DNA from: Agelaius tricolor
Taxonomy: Eukaryota; Chordata; Aves; Passeriformes; Icteridae
DNA: 64,000 nt
Assembly: GCA_023055355.1 (NCBI GenBank)
Contig: JALJCS010000004.1
Span: 21,643,744 to 21,707,743, forward strand
Reading direction: 5' to 3'
The translations under genes and the position numbers were made by a program. This document shows positions 35,075 to 45,512 of this stretch, piece by piece (within the stretch, counting starts at the first letter, position 1; each line of letters opens with the position of its first letter). The notes beneath the pieces were generated by a model that saw only the letters and a list, made by a program, of their open reading frames with translations, was not told the DNA's origin and ran no database searches.

Positions 35075-36737
35075 TTTTCCCCAAGACTCAGTCTTGGGCC
35101 AACCCTGTTTAGTATCTTCATCAACAACATGGGTGAGAGGATTGAGTGTACCCTCAGCAAGTTTACAAGTGACACCAAGTTGGGTGGGAGTGTTGATCTG
35201 CTGAAGGGCAGGAAGGCTCTGCAGAGGGACCTGGACAGGCTGGATTGATGGGCTGAGGTCAGATGACTGAGGTTCTACAAGTAGAAGTGTGGGCTCCTGC
35301 CTTTGGGTCACAACACCCCCAGGCAGTGCTACAGGCCTGGGGCAGAGTGGCTGGACAGTGCCCGGTGGAAAAGGACCTGGAGCTGCTGATCAGCAGTGGC
35401 TGAACGTGTTCCAGCTGTGCCCAGGTGGCCAAGAAAGCCAATGGATCTTGGCTTGTATCAGCAGCAGTGTGGCCAGCAGGACCAGAGAAGGGGCTTTTCC
35501 CCCGTACTCGGCACTGGTGAGGCCACACCTTGAATGCTGTGTCCAGTTCTGGACCCATCACTTCAGGAAGGTCATTGAGAAGCTGGACTGAGTCCAGAGA
35601 AGGGCAACAAGGCTAGTGAAGGGTCTGGAGCACAAATCCTGTGAGGAAAAGCAGCTGGGGGAGCTGGGGTTGTTTTAGCCTGGAAAAAGGAGTTTCAGGG
35701 GAGACCTTATCCCTCCAACTCAGAATATTCTGTGATCTGGAAAGATATTAAATTAAATGTTTAAATTCTCTACAACAGCCTGAAAGGAGAGTGTAGTCAT
35801 GTGGGGGTTTGTCTTGGTTTGGAAAGACAGGAGTCTGCTAAGGAAGGCAGGAGCCTCCCCTGAAACAGAGAATGTAAACCCTCCCCACCCGTCCGAATTG
35901 CTATAAATTTTAAATTAAGGGGCTCTCAGGCAAAACAGTGGGAGCAGGAAATAACAGTTCTTTAATAGGGAAAAGAAAAATTAAAAGGATAGAATAAACT
36001 AGAACAACACTGACAGAGTCAGAACCCAACCCAACCTACCAACCCTGTGGGGTGTTGGTAGCAGTCCAATTGGAAATGTGGCTGCAGTCCTCCTGAAGTA
36101 TCAGGTGTGGTTCTGTTGGAGCGAGGGGGATCTGTAGAGAAGGATGTATTCTTCCTCTGAAGATCCAATGGAAGAGACAGCTGCTGTTCCTCTGGGGAAT
36201 CCTGTAGAGAAAGCCAGGCTGGTGTCTCAAAAACTTCTGGATTATATCTGGGCAGCAATGCTTGGCTCCTCCCTCTGGGCAGAGCATCTCACAATGGGAT
36301 GTTATAGTTCTTATCAGTCATGCAGTGACATTCAATAGTCTGTTATCAGCAATGTCCCCTCCCCAGGGAGGTGTGAATGCGGTCACTCAGAGAGAGAGAT
36401 AAAGCAAACTGCTCACTTGACAAAAGCAAATCTGCCATACAGATGGTAATGGAAAACATCTTGCATTGCAATCTGGAACAGGGTTACTATCTTTTCCCAC
36501 AACAAAAGGAAATTACCTCAAGTTAAAGCAATGGAGGTTTAGACTGAATATTGAGAAAATGTTGTCAAGCATTGTAACAGACTGCTCATGGAAGTGCTGA
36601 GTTACCATACCTGGAAGTGTTTAAAAGATGCGTGGACATCTTTTAGCAGTGAATGTGGTGGTGTTGCTGAGTTGGCAGTTGAACTTAATGGTCTTAAAGG
36701 TCTTTTCCAACTTTAACAATTCAATGATTCATGATGC
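35075..36737 (+). mobile_element. CR1 LINE split by an LTR
   Basis: The left part (35075-35809) covers the end of ORF2 RT and the 3' UTR. 'agtatcttcatcaacaac' matches the NIFIND region. The catalytic FADDTK reads FTSDTK at 35161-35178, so one catalytic aspartate is lost. Landmarks continue: 'ggtgggagtgttgatctgct', 'aagggcaacaagg', 'ggagaccttat'. The right part (36486-36737) resumes with 'aaaggaaattacctcaagtt', 'gaagtgtttaaaagatg' and the CR1 end 'aaaggtcttttccaact', 'tcaatgattcatgatg'. The 671-bp LTR sits between. A 56-bp insert at 35712-35767 is described under findings. It cannot encode an active protein. Confidence 0.9.
35810..36480 (-). mobile_element. Solo LTR inside CR1, target duplication GGGTT
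   Basis: Starts TGTCTTGGTTTGGAAAGACA and ends 'caatctggaaca'. GGGTT lies immediately on each side (35805-35809 and 36481-36485), and the host CR1 reads on continuously when the LTR is ignored. Landmarks recalled from a passerine LTR: 'ggggctctcaggcaaaac', 'gacagagtcagaacccaacc', 'cttggctcctccctctgggc', 'atctcacaatgggatg'. Reverse-strand TATA-like 'ccagatataatcc' (about 36250) and ATTAAA (about 35963) suggest minus-strand sense. ORFs on either strand are shadows. Confidence 0.88.
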
Positions 36738-39700
36738 AGTGTCAAATGAAAGAACAAGAAATTGAGAGATAGATGTCACTCCTAATTGATTCTAAATACT
36801 AAGAAACTGTGATGTTGAAAAAAACTGTAAACAGGAAAAGACAATATGTGAAATTTTTGATTTACACCAATACTTAATGATGTAACTATATTTTTAAGGC
36901 ATCTTGAAGTATCAATTTACATTTTTATTTTTTGTGCTATAAATACAACTCACACATTGAATTGATGTTATTATCTTTGGAAGTATTGTTTTGAAGAACA
37001 CCTGATGAGCAACAAAATTTTTAACAGAAATTTACATTGTGCATAAATAAACAAATTATTTACAATTAGGGATTAGGATTTGCTAACCTCTCTGCTTCCA
37101 TGAGCTCAGAAATACCACAGAAAAATCTGCTGTTGCATAAGGGTATTACTCATTCTGGCCACCTGCTTTAAAGATCCTTTGCCAAATCTCTTTATGGTCA
37201 GTTTTGAACCTTGAAATGAGCAAGGATTAAGAAGCATCACTTCTTCAAAGGATTTTCATTAAAAAGGTGGGGAAAAAAGTGTTTTCAACTTCATCTCTTG
37301 ATTTTCACTGTTTAATAGCACATAGCACTTGCAGCTCTTTTTCTGTTCACTCATATAATACCTCACATATTTAGAACTTCTTAAACCCAGGCCATCTTTA
37401 CTTTTGCAGAGTGAAAAGAACCCAACTATTTGAGCACTTCCCAGAAACCCAGACTTGAAGTCATTGACCACACTAAAATGATTTAAAAGTTTTTAATGTT
37501 ATAATGGGAATACCTTGCTCAAATGGTTTATCTGAAGTGTTTCATCTTTTTACCAGACAGGAACATAGCTGTGTCTCATGATGCAGATAGGTATAGCTCT
37601 AAAAATCTTTGGAAAAGAAAAAAAAAAAAGTTTCTGAGTATTTACTCATTTGTGCCTCATCTCTGTGTATATGACAGCAAGATAGATCTGTTTTCAGTGC
37701 TTGCACACCACCTTTGATAGACCTTTGATATCAGCTGGGTTTCTGCTCCTATGATGAGGACAGAAAGGTGATAGAGTTACAATCTACTCTTCTGCTCAGC
37801 AACAGAAACTGCAGTGCTACCAGTTCCTCTTCTTGTGAAAGTCAGAATTATTTTATCAGGAACTGAAGTAACAGCAGTACTTTGCCCCTTGCAAAGAAAA
37901 CTGCTGCAAGGCAAGAAAGAAATCTAATAATGGAAAAGACCCAAAGAGTCAACACATAATGATCAATTTTTCAGTTACTTAATCAGCTATACAATATACC
38001 ATATGGAGATTCCCCTGCCCTTTCCAGTACAGTGCATTAATAAATAGCAAACTCTAAACAAATACAACTAAGATGCACTCCAAGTGCACTCCAGGACTAA
38101 GTGGATCTTGTTAATGGAAGACAATGTAGTATAACATATGCTTGAGAAGTGGTTTACAGTGGTTGTCTGGTTAACCTGTATGTGTATATATTTTAAATGT
38201 CATTGGCAAAAAAAATTGGTTAAATGTACTGCTATAGTAAACAGGAGGCCACAGCACATAGGTCTACAGTAAAACAACAGATGGCTCAGGTTAAATCTAT
38301 TTATTAGCAGTCACTTGGCAAGGAGGCTGGAAAAGAGAAACAAAAGAAACAAACAGATGCCAGGTGTAACATAATAACACTTGATATAACAGTTCCAGTA
38401 AAACATGTTTAATTTTCTTGTCTCTCTTAGCCTTCCACCAGAAATTCTAAGAGTCTATTGTTTCTAAATAGGAATCTTTAAAAATATGCACAATGCTTAG
38501 TCTAGGATATGCTGAATAGCTGGTTCTCTACTGCTGAAAAACAGGAACACTTTTATTACTTTAGTGGAAAATCAAGGACAAGAAGCAGTGCAAAGCAATC
38601 AAACAGTGACGGACAGCTAGTTTGCCATGGCAAAGCTGGATAGCTTAACTGCATTTCTATCTGTTAACTGCTTTCACACTAAACTCCCTCCCCTCTTTGA
38701 TTACTGTAACACTGCACTATAGTTCCTTCAGAATTCAGATTCCATTTTCCACAGGTATTATTCTAGTTTTCGCTGTGAAGTTCCTGAACGGATTAAAAAT
38801 TGTTTTAGTGTTTTAACTTTGGTTTAAACCTTGAAGACCTAGTGAGCAATACAGTCGTTTATGTGTTCTGAAGAAAATTATCCTGTTATTGTTCCCTTTA
38901 AAGATAACTAAAATGCCAGCACATTTTTTTTCAGGCAATAAAGCTGTTAACTGGGGTGTTGACAATATGGTGACCATCTCACTGTTTTTTCCCTCCTCTT
39001 TTTTTCAAAGGTTTGGAGTTCATGAGAAACAAGCTAGCTTGGTTACTGTTAAATCAAACTCACCTCATACACTTTTGTAAGTGTAACTTTAATTCTGAGT
39101 GATAATGATGATAGTGACTGTATCCCAGCCATTGTCAAAGTGAATTTCCATTTCATGTGGTATCACACTCTGTTATTGCTTCCAGGTAATGTGGCCTCTC
39201 TTTCACATGGCATCCTTTTCAGACAGCTCCTTGTTAGTGCATAGCAAGAGCTGAAAAAACCTACAAAAATCTCAGATTACCTCTTTTGCATTGTAAAAAA
39301 GATACATGGAATAATAAAGACATTAAGATGTGTTACTATCCATTATTCAGTTCTGCAGTTATTGAACATCTGGCATGGGGAAGATGAGATGCTTATTTAC
39401 TTACCATCTGTATTAATATTGATTTCCAGCAGGCAACACAAGCACACCACTTTCATCTGTTTAAAGGAGGCAAGTGTGAAACAAAAATAATTTAACTAAT
39501 ATTAAGAGATTCATATTTAAATGTTATCTTTAAAGACTGTGTATTACATAACTTTCCCTAAAGTATCATTTATACAACATTTATTTATGGATTCCAAACA
39601 AGACTAACAAGTATTGTGAAAGGTCAGTTTATCTCAAGTTTACAGAATAACAAGTATAACGCTGCAGGTGAGTAATGCCAGATAAAAATAATTTTGTTTT

Positions 39701-40731
39701 GTCTATCTGATATTATCCAGTAGAGCTGAATCATGCTGATTTTCAAATATAATTAGGAAAAAAAAAAAAAAAAACCCCACAAAAGCAGCCTCCTCTGTAA
39801 ATTGCAGTTATGAAAGTCTGATAAACCAGAGGTTTTTGTTTGACCTCTGTTGGCTGTTGATTTGTTCTGTCTTTGGCCTCCATAATTAACACCTTTCCAT
39901 TTTAATGTGCAGACTAGAGGTTTGAAAGAAACATATGGACATGTCATGTTTGGAAATCACCAGTAACTTATAAAGAAATCAAATGTTGAACAGAATTAAG
40001 AGGAATAGATTATGTTAAGAACAGCCATAAGAACCTCCATAAATTCACATTTAAGACTGCAAATGAAACAAGTGGTGCAGATAAAAATACTAATTAGTAA
40101 AGATTATTTAGACTACTATTCATGAAATAAAGGAAGATTATGCATAAATTAGTGGATTATTTTTCTTTAATGTGTGCAGGAGTGTGTTTTTCTTGGCATT
40201 TAATGAACTTCTGGATGGTTTACTAAAAACAATGTAACCTTTACATACCAAGTAGCATATTTATCAAGAACAATGAACTTTTGACCCTTTAATGTCAAAG
40301 TAACCCGTAATGCTTTTCAAAAAGAGAAGGCAGAAAAGGAAACTAAAAGAAATTCCTACTAGAAACTACTGAGAAAGAAAAAAGAAAGACATCTAAAGGA
40401 ATCTGTTTTAAATGCAAATAAAATTATGAAATCATCCTTGTTCTGTATCACATGAAAGAGAGGGATTACAATATAACTGGGTGGGGAAGTTGGCTGTAGT
40501 TGTTCATCATGAGATGCACTTGTGCCCAAGAGTTGGGCTGCTGAAGAACGTTCCAACAATGGACAGCTGGATTGAGCTCTCAAGATTAAAATGTCTCAGG
40601 AGGAGCTGGATTGGCAACAAAAAGGTGAATTATCGCTGACTTGGTGTATATTTATATAAATGTATGTGCATATAGTTGGAGGGTGCAGGATCTAGACACG
40701 ATGTAAATGGTATAGAATACAGGATGGATAA
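36738..40731. other. 4 kb of unique AT-rich DNA
   Basis: No gene or repeat family recognised. A 17-base A-run lies at 39758-39774. 40470-40620 is less AT-rich and looks repeat-like ('gaagaacgttccaacaatgg'), but I cannot name a family. Confidence 0.45.
39758..39774. repeat. Poly(A) run
   Basis: Seventeen consecutive A bases followed by CCCC. There is no retrogene sequence upstream that I recognise. Confidence 0.9.
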
Positions 40732-41171
40732 TCTCCTAGTCCCAGCCATGACAGAGTTAATTTCTGCCATAGCCATGAGGGAGTGGAGCCCTGTCATAAC
40801 CTGAAGGTTGTTCTATGCCACCTCACATCATTGCTGGCAGTGGGGCTAGGGGGCCCTCCAGCTTCTGGGAAGAAGGGCGTGCTTTCCAGATGGAGGAAAG
40901 CAGATGTTTCATTGGCAGATGTTTCATTGTCTTGGACTTTGTGAGCATTTTACATGTAAATCACCCTCTCTTTGTACATTTTTCCCATTAATATTGTTGC
41001 TGTTACTGCTCATTTTCTTGTCTCATTTCTCCTTCCAGTAAATTGTTCTTAATCTCAATCCATGATCTCTGCCTTTTATGCATTCTTTTGGGGTGTAGAG
41101 AGGGGAAGTGAATGGTGGTGTGGTTTTAGCACAGTTACTAAATTGGGGAACACCATTCCTAAACCACAACA
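40732..41171 (+). mobile_element. Solo LTR in + sense
   Basis: 'tcctagtcccagccatgaca' and 'gagttaatttctgccatagc' open it. 'ttctatgccacctcacatca', 'aatcaccctctctttgtac', 'cagtaaattgttcttaatct' and 'caatccatga' follow, and it ends 'taaaccacaaca'. This order matches an avian LTR whose sense strand ends TTATCTCAACCC...AAACCACGACA. The first TG appears mutated. No target duplication found. A 15-bp doublet (GCAGATGTTTCATTG) lies at about 40900-40929. Confidence 0.7.
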
Positions 41172-42095
41172 GTCTTATTGTCCTGCATCCCAATTCCTAT
41201 GTTCCTGTCCCCATGTTGAGGATCCCTCATAGAGGAAGATCCTGATGCCATATTAAGTTTTATTTGCACAGAAAAATCACATTATCACATTCTGGCCGCC
41301 TTAGTTTTCCGTTCCCAGTAGATAAACCTCTGCTTTTAATAAGTCATCACAACATTCAGTCTGTGCCCAGTGCCTGGGACCATGTTGCTTTCTGCAGTTC
41401 TCATCATTTCAGTTCAATTTCTCGTCCTACTTCACACAAGGTAGTGACAGCTGTGATTGCTGTGTTGCTTTCTACTGGGCTCATATTGGTAAAAAAAAAA
41501 GTGTGACAAGACCCTGAAGGACTAACAAATATAATCAGAATCTGAGTTCTTTGTCAGTAAATCTGGTTGCAGCATTTCAAAAAACAGCTTTTTGAGAAAA
41601 TATCCTGATTGTCCAAGCTGAAGTGCATGTAAGAAATTGTTAGCTCAATGGAGTTTTTGTTAGAAAGGGTTTAAACATCCTGAGTTGAGCAGTTATTTCT
41701 GCTGAGAGAAGATGAAATTGAAAATCTGAATAATTTTTTCATAAAATGCTATTACAATGCAATTTTCCTTGTGAAAATTCTTTAAAAGTTTTGGTTTTAC
41801 TCCAGCACAGAAGAGAAACAAACTTGATAAGTGTGACTGCTATAATGACATGGAAGTCTAGCTTTTTACCAGCTGTAATAATATCATTGTTTTCCAGAGG
41901 ATTACAAAACTAGACTCGAAATATTTATTTAGACAACAGTACTTTTTAGAACCTCTTCTGCCAGGGCATCTCAAGAGCAATTTATTAAGCCTTGCAATAT
42001 TCCAGCCATGAACAGCACACCTGCATAATACAGAAAATACAGAGATTTAATAATTTCCTGACAAACTGGTAGCCTACCATCATACATGCTAACTG
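41172..42095. other. Unique AT-rich DNA
   Basis: An 80-codon ORF at 41264-41506 has no recognisable product. Nothing else seen. Confidence 0.5.
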
Positions 42096-42239
42096 TTCTT
42101 TGACCCGAACACAATGAATATTACATTCTAAGAGTTAATGATAGTCATTAGCTCCTAGAATATAATATTCATTGTGTTCGGGTCAAAGAATATTATATTC
42201 TAGGAGCTCCAACAATGAATATTATATTCTAGGAGCTCT
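42096..42239. repeat. Fold-back: 46-bp arms plus direct repeats
   Basis: Arms 42096-42141 and 42145-42190 are complementary apart from three mismatches, around a 3-nt TAG loop. Part of the left arm (GAATATTACATTCTAAGAG) then recurs twice downstream in the same orientation as GAATATTATATTCTAGGAG (starting 42188 and 42217, 29 bp apart). One module thus occurs as one inverted and three direct copies. Confidence 0.92.
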
Positions 42240-42469
42240 ATTTAGTTCCAACAAAATACTGCTGTTCACAAAAAAAGTCTCTGTAAGTCTCAGAGGAATA
42301 TAAGTCAAAAAGAGCCCTTATTTAGTAAGAGACTTGCTATCTGTAAGTAGGAAAGTTCAAAATAATTTAGTTTCTTTTTTAAAAAAATAAGACAGTTCAG
42401 TGTTGAATCATCATCTTGGATGATTGGTTCAAGGATCAGGAACACAGGTTGTGTTTTTCTTGGTCATTC

Positions 42470-45400
42470 CAGTAGCAAGAAAGAATAACAAAAGGAATAG
42501 GCAGAGTGATCAATCCAACACATGGATAGGAGTCTGATGTAACTGGAAAAATGAGCTTTTTGGCTGTGGGATGGTGTTTTTAATGTCTGGTCTACCAACA
42601 TCTGATGGGTTGCACCTTTCTCAGAGAGGGAAATGGGTTCTAACACAGGAACTAGCAGCACTAATTGGTAGAATTTTAAAGTCTTGAAGCAGGTAAGGGA
42701 CAAAACCAGGCTGGCCAGTGGTAAGGAATGGGATGGCATGCCAAAACTTGAGGAACTGAGTGCTAGAGGCATCCTTCAGTCTGCTCCAGGAGGTGTTAAC
42801 TACAATGAACCACACATGAAATGCTTCTACACAATATATTCAGCATAAAGAGTGAGCAAAAAGAGCTCAAAGCCTTGGTCCAGTCCCATCAGTGGCATAA
42901 GTGAATCCCAGTGGGATGAGCCCCGTGAGTGTTGTGCCATGTTGGATGGTTACAGGATCTTTAGGAGGGATAGGTAAGTGGTGAAGGTGGGTGACATTGT
43001 ATGTAATGGAGGACTAGAATGTATGGATCTTGTAGTTGTCACTGGCACAGCTGAGAGCCCTTGGGAAAGGATTAGGGGACAAACAAAAAATGTGGATGTC
43101 AGAGTGAGAATCTACTATAGACCTCCTAGCCAGCACGATAATCTAGTGAATTACTCTTCTAGGAACTAACAGACACCTGTAAATCAACTGTCCTTGTCCT
43201 GACAGGTGACTTCAGCTTGCCAATGTTAACTGGGGAAACCACACAGACGGCACAAACAGGTCCAGAAGACTCCTGAACACCTGAATGATTGTTATGGATT
43301 GTGTGAGAGCTTTAGACAAGCCCTGCCTTAGGATCAGATTTTTGGCAGCAACTCTAAATCCCTGTACCTAAATCACTCTGTTTTGCAAGTTCTTGAGGAT
43401 GCCCAATCAGGTCTGTTATAAAATAAGTTATTTACTGAATAGAAAGGAGATTAGCAGACAAAAAGCCTAATTTAAAGAGTTACCTACTAGACAGGATAAA
43501 GCAAAACTAGTACTACTAGTGGATTATGTAAAACAGCACATGACATAAAGGTACCTATATTATTGCTAGCAAAAAAAAATAACATAGATTAGGAGTCAAT
43601 GTAACTTACCACTGAATTGACAATAGGGTACAATAGTGATGATAGTCCTTTCTCTCAGTCCCCACGAGAATAATCACAAAGTAGGCATCCTGACTTCGGG
43701 AGAAAGCTCCACACATTTCAGGGAATGTGTGGACTTCTGCTTTGTGAAAGTATGGTGTAGCTTTTGTAGTTTTTGAAATGAAATGTCTGTCAGTCAGAAA
43801 TTCCAGCTCATCTTTCCACATCTGCTTCCACAGCAAGATGTTTACTGTCAGCTGAAAGCATCAATCTGAATGGTACTGAAATAACTCACTACAAGGCAAA
43901 CTGTCCTGATTGAATTATTTCACCAAGGCTCATCTTAGGCTTATGTGAGAGAAAGATGTCCTGAGTTATTGCACCAGCTAATAAACAACAGATAAGCTCT
44001 CCTGTGGCTGAGGGAGAAACCCTGCTACAATAACTTCATGGTACATGTACTAAAGGAGCTGATCAAAGTTCCTTGATGTGTCGCTTGTTAACAGAGAAGG
44101 TCTTATGAGTGAAGCACTGATTGGTGCTGTCTTGGCCACAGTGGTCATAAAGCTATCAAGTTTAAAATCTCTGTTGTCAATTGGAGCAAAACTTCAGCTC
44201 TGGACAGGGGCAGCGCAGACGTCAGACTGCTCAGAATAATAGTGAGAAAGGTCTTGTGGGGAAAAAGTTTTTGAAGGTGCAGGGGCCCATCAGTGCTGGT
44301 CACCTTTTAAGCATCTCCTCTGAAGGGCACAGGAGATGACCAAAGAAAGCCAGTTGTTGTGATGCTTCTGGATTTCAGTAAAGCCTTCAATATTGTCTCT
44401 CACAGGATCCTTCTGAAAAAACAATGGGCAGCCCACAGCTGGATAAACACATCACAGGATGTGTGAGCAACTGGGTCACAGGTCACACAGGTCAGGCACA
44501 AAAGGTTACAGTGAATGGGGTGACATCAGACTGGGGACCTGTCACTAGTGGGGTTTCACAGGGCCCCATCCTTGGCCCTCTGCTCTTCAACATCTTCATA
44601 AATGACTTGGATGTAAGAAGGGATACTGAGCAAGTCCACAGACCATACAAAACTGGGAGGAGCTGCTGACTCCCTCCAGGGCAAAGAGAGGCCCTGCAGA
44701 GAGACCTCCACAAATTGAGAGTCTGGGCAATCACCAGCCGTATGAAGCTCAACAGGGGAAAGTGCTGGAATCTGCATCTGGGATGGGGCAACCCTGGATG
44801 TATGGACAGACTGGGAATGAGGTGCTGTAAGCAGTGCCATGGGAAGGGACCTGGGGGTCCTGGCAAGTTGAACATGGGTCAGCAGTGCCCTGGCAGCCAG
44901 GAGGGCCAACCCTGTCCTGGGGGGCATCAGGCACAGCATCACAGCTGGGCAAGGGAGGGGATTGTCCTGCTCTGCTCTGAGCTGGGGCAGCCTCACCTCG
45001 AGTACTGGGGAGAGTTTTGAGTGCCAAAATATGAGAAGGATCTAAATCTATTAGACTGTGTCCAAAGGAGCCTGCAAAGATGGTGGAGGGCCTTGAGGGA
45101 AAGCTGTATGAGGAGCAGCTGAGGCCACTTGATCTGTTCAGCCTGGAGGAGACTGAGGACCTCACTGCAGTTACAACTTCCTTGTGAGGGGAAGAGGAGG
45201 GGCAGGAACAGATCTCTCTTCTGTGGCAATCAGTGACAGGGCCCAAGGGAATGGACTGAAGTTGTGTCAGGATATTAGGAAAGGTTTTTTCCACAATAGT
45301 AGCTGAGCACTGGAACAGGCTCCCCAGGGAGCCTGCATCAGGATTGTAGCATCAGCCTGACAGAATTCAGAAAGCATTTGGACAATGCTTTCAGGCACAT

Positions 45401-45512
45401 GGTGTGACTCTTGGGAATCGTGCTGTGCAGGGCCAGGAGTTGAATTCAACAAACCTTCTGGGTCCCTTCCAACTCAGGGTGTTTTATGATTCTATTCTAT
45501 GAGTCTATTATT
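42470..45512 (+). mobile_element. Near-full-length decayed CR1 LINE
   Basis: Begins upstream of ORF2 with 'taatgtctggtctaccaaca', 'ctgatgggttgcacctttct' and 'tgctagaggcatccttcagt'. The endonuclease domain is visible as GISESQWDEP at 42894-42923 and the region 'gtccttgtcctgacaggtga' near 43190. The RT domain shows [14 protein letters not shown] at about 44550. The catalytic FADD that should follow is replaced by unrelated residues near 44640. The 3' UTR runs 'caagggaatggactgaagtt', 'cagggccaggagttg', 'cttccaactcaggg' and ends in ATTCTATT/CTATGAG octamers near 45505. It contains frameshifts, stops and a foreign insert at 43290-44029. All ORFs inside it are pieces of this element or shadows. Confidence 0.88.
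43290..44029. mobile_element. Unidentified ~740-bp insert in CR1
   Basis: CR1 endonuclease-region sequence runs to about 43289 ('cacctgaatgat') and resumes at 44030 ('ataacttcatgg' then 'tactaaaggagctgat'). The 740 bp between has no CR1 similarity. It starts TGTTATGG and ends CTACA, so it could be an LTR, but no good target duplication and no known LTR landmark is seen. It holds CCAAT (43403), TATAAAAT (43417) and AATAAA (43980). Confidence 0.55.

Noticed and set aside
44424..44669. 81-codon ORF with RT motif as a possible functional reverse transcriptase
   Set aside because: It is a short piece of decayed CR1 ORF2. The catalytic FADD is gone and the element is full of frameshifts and interrupted.
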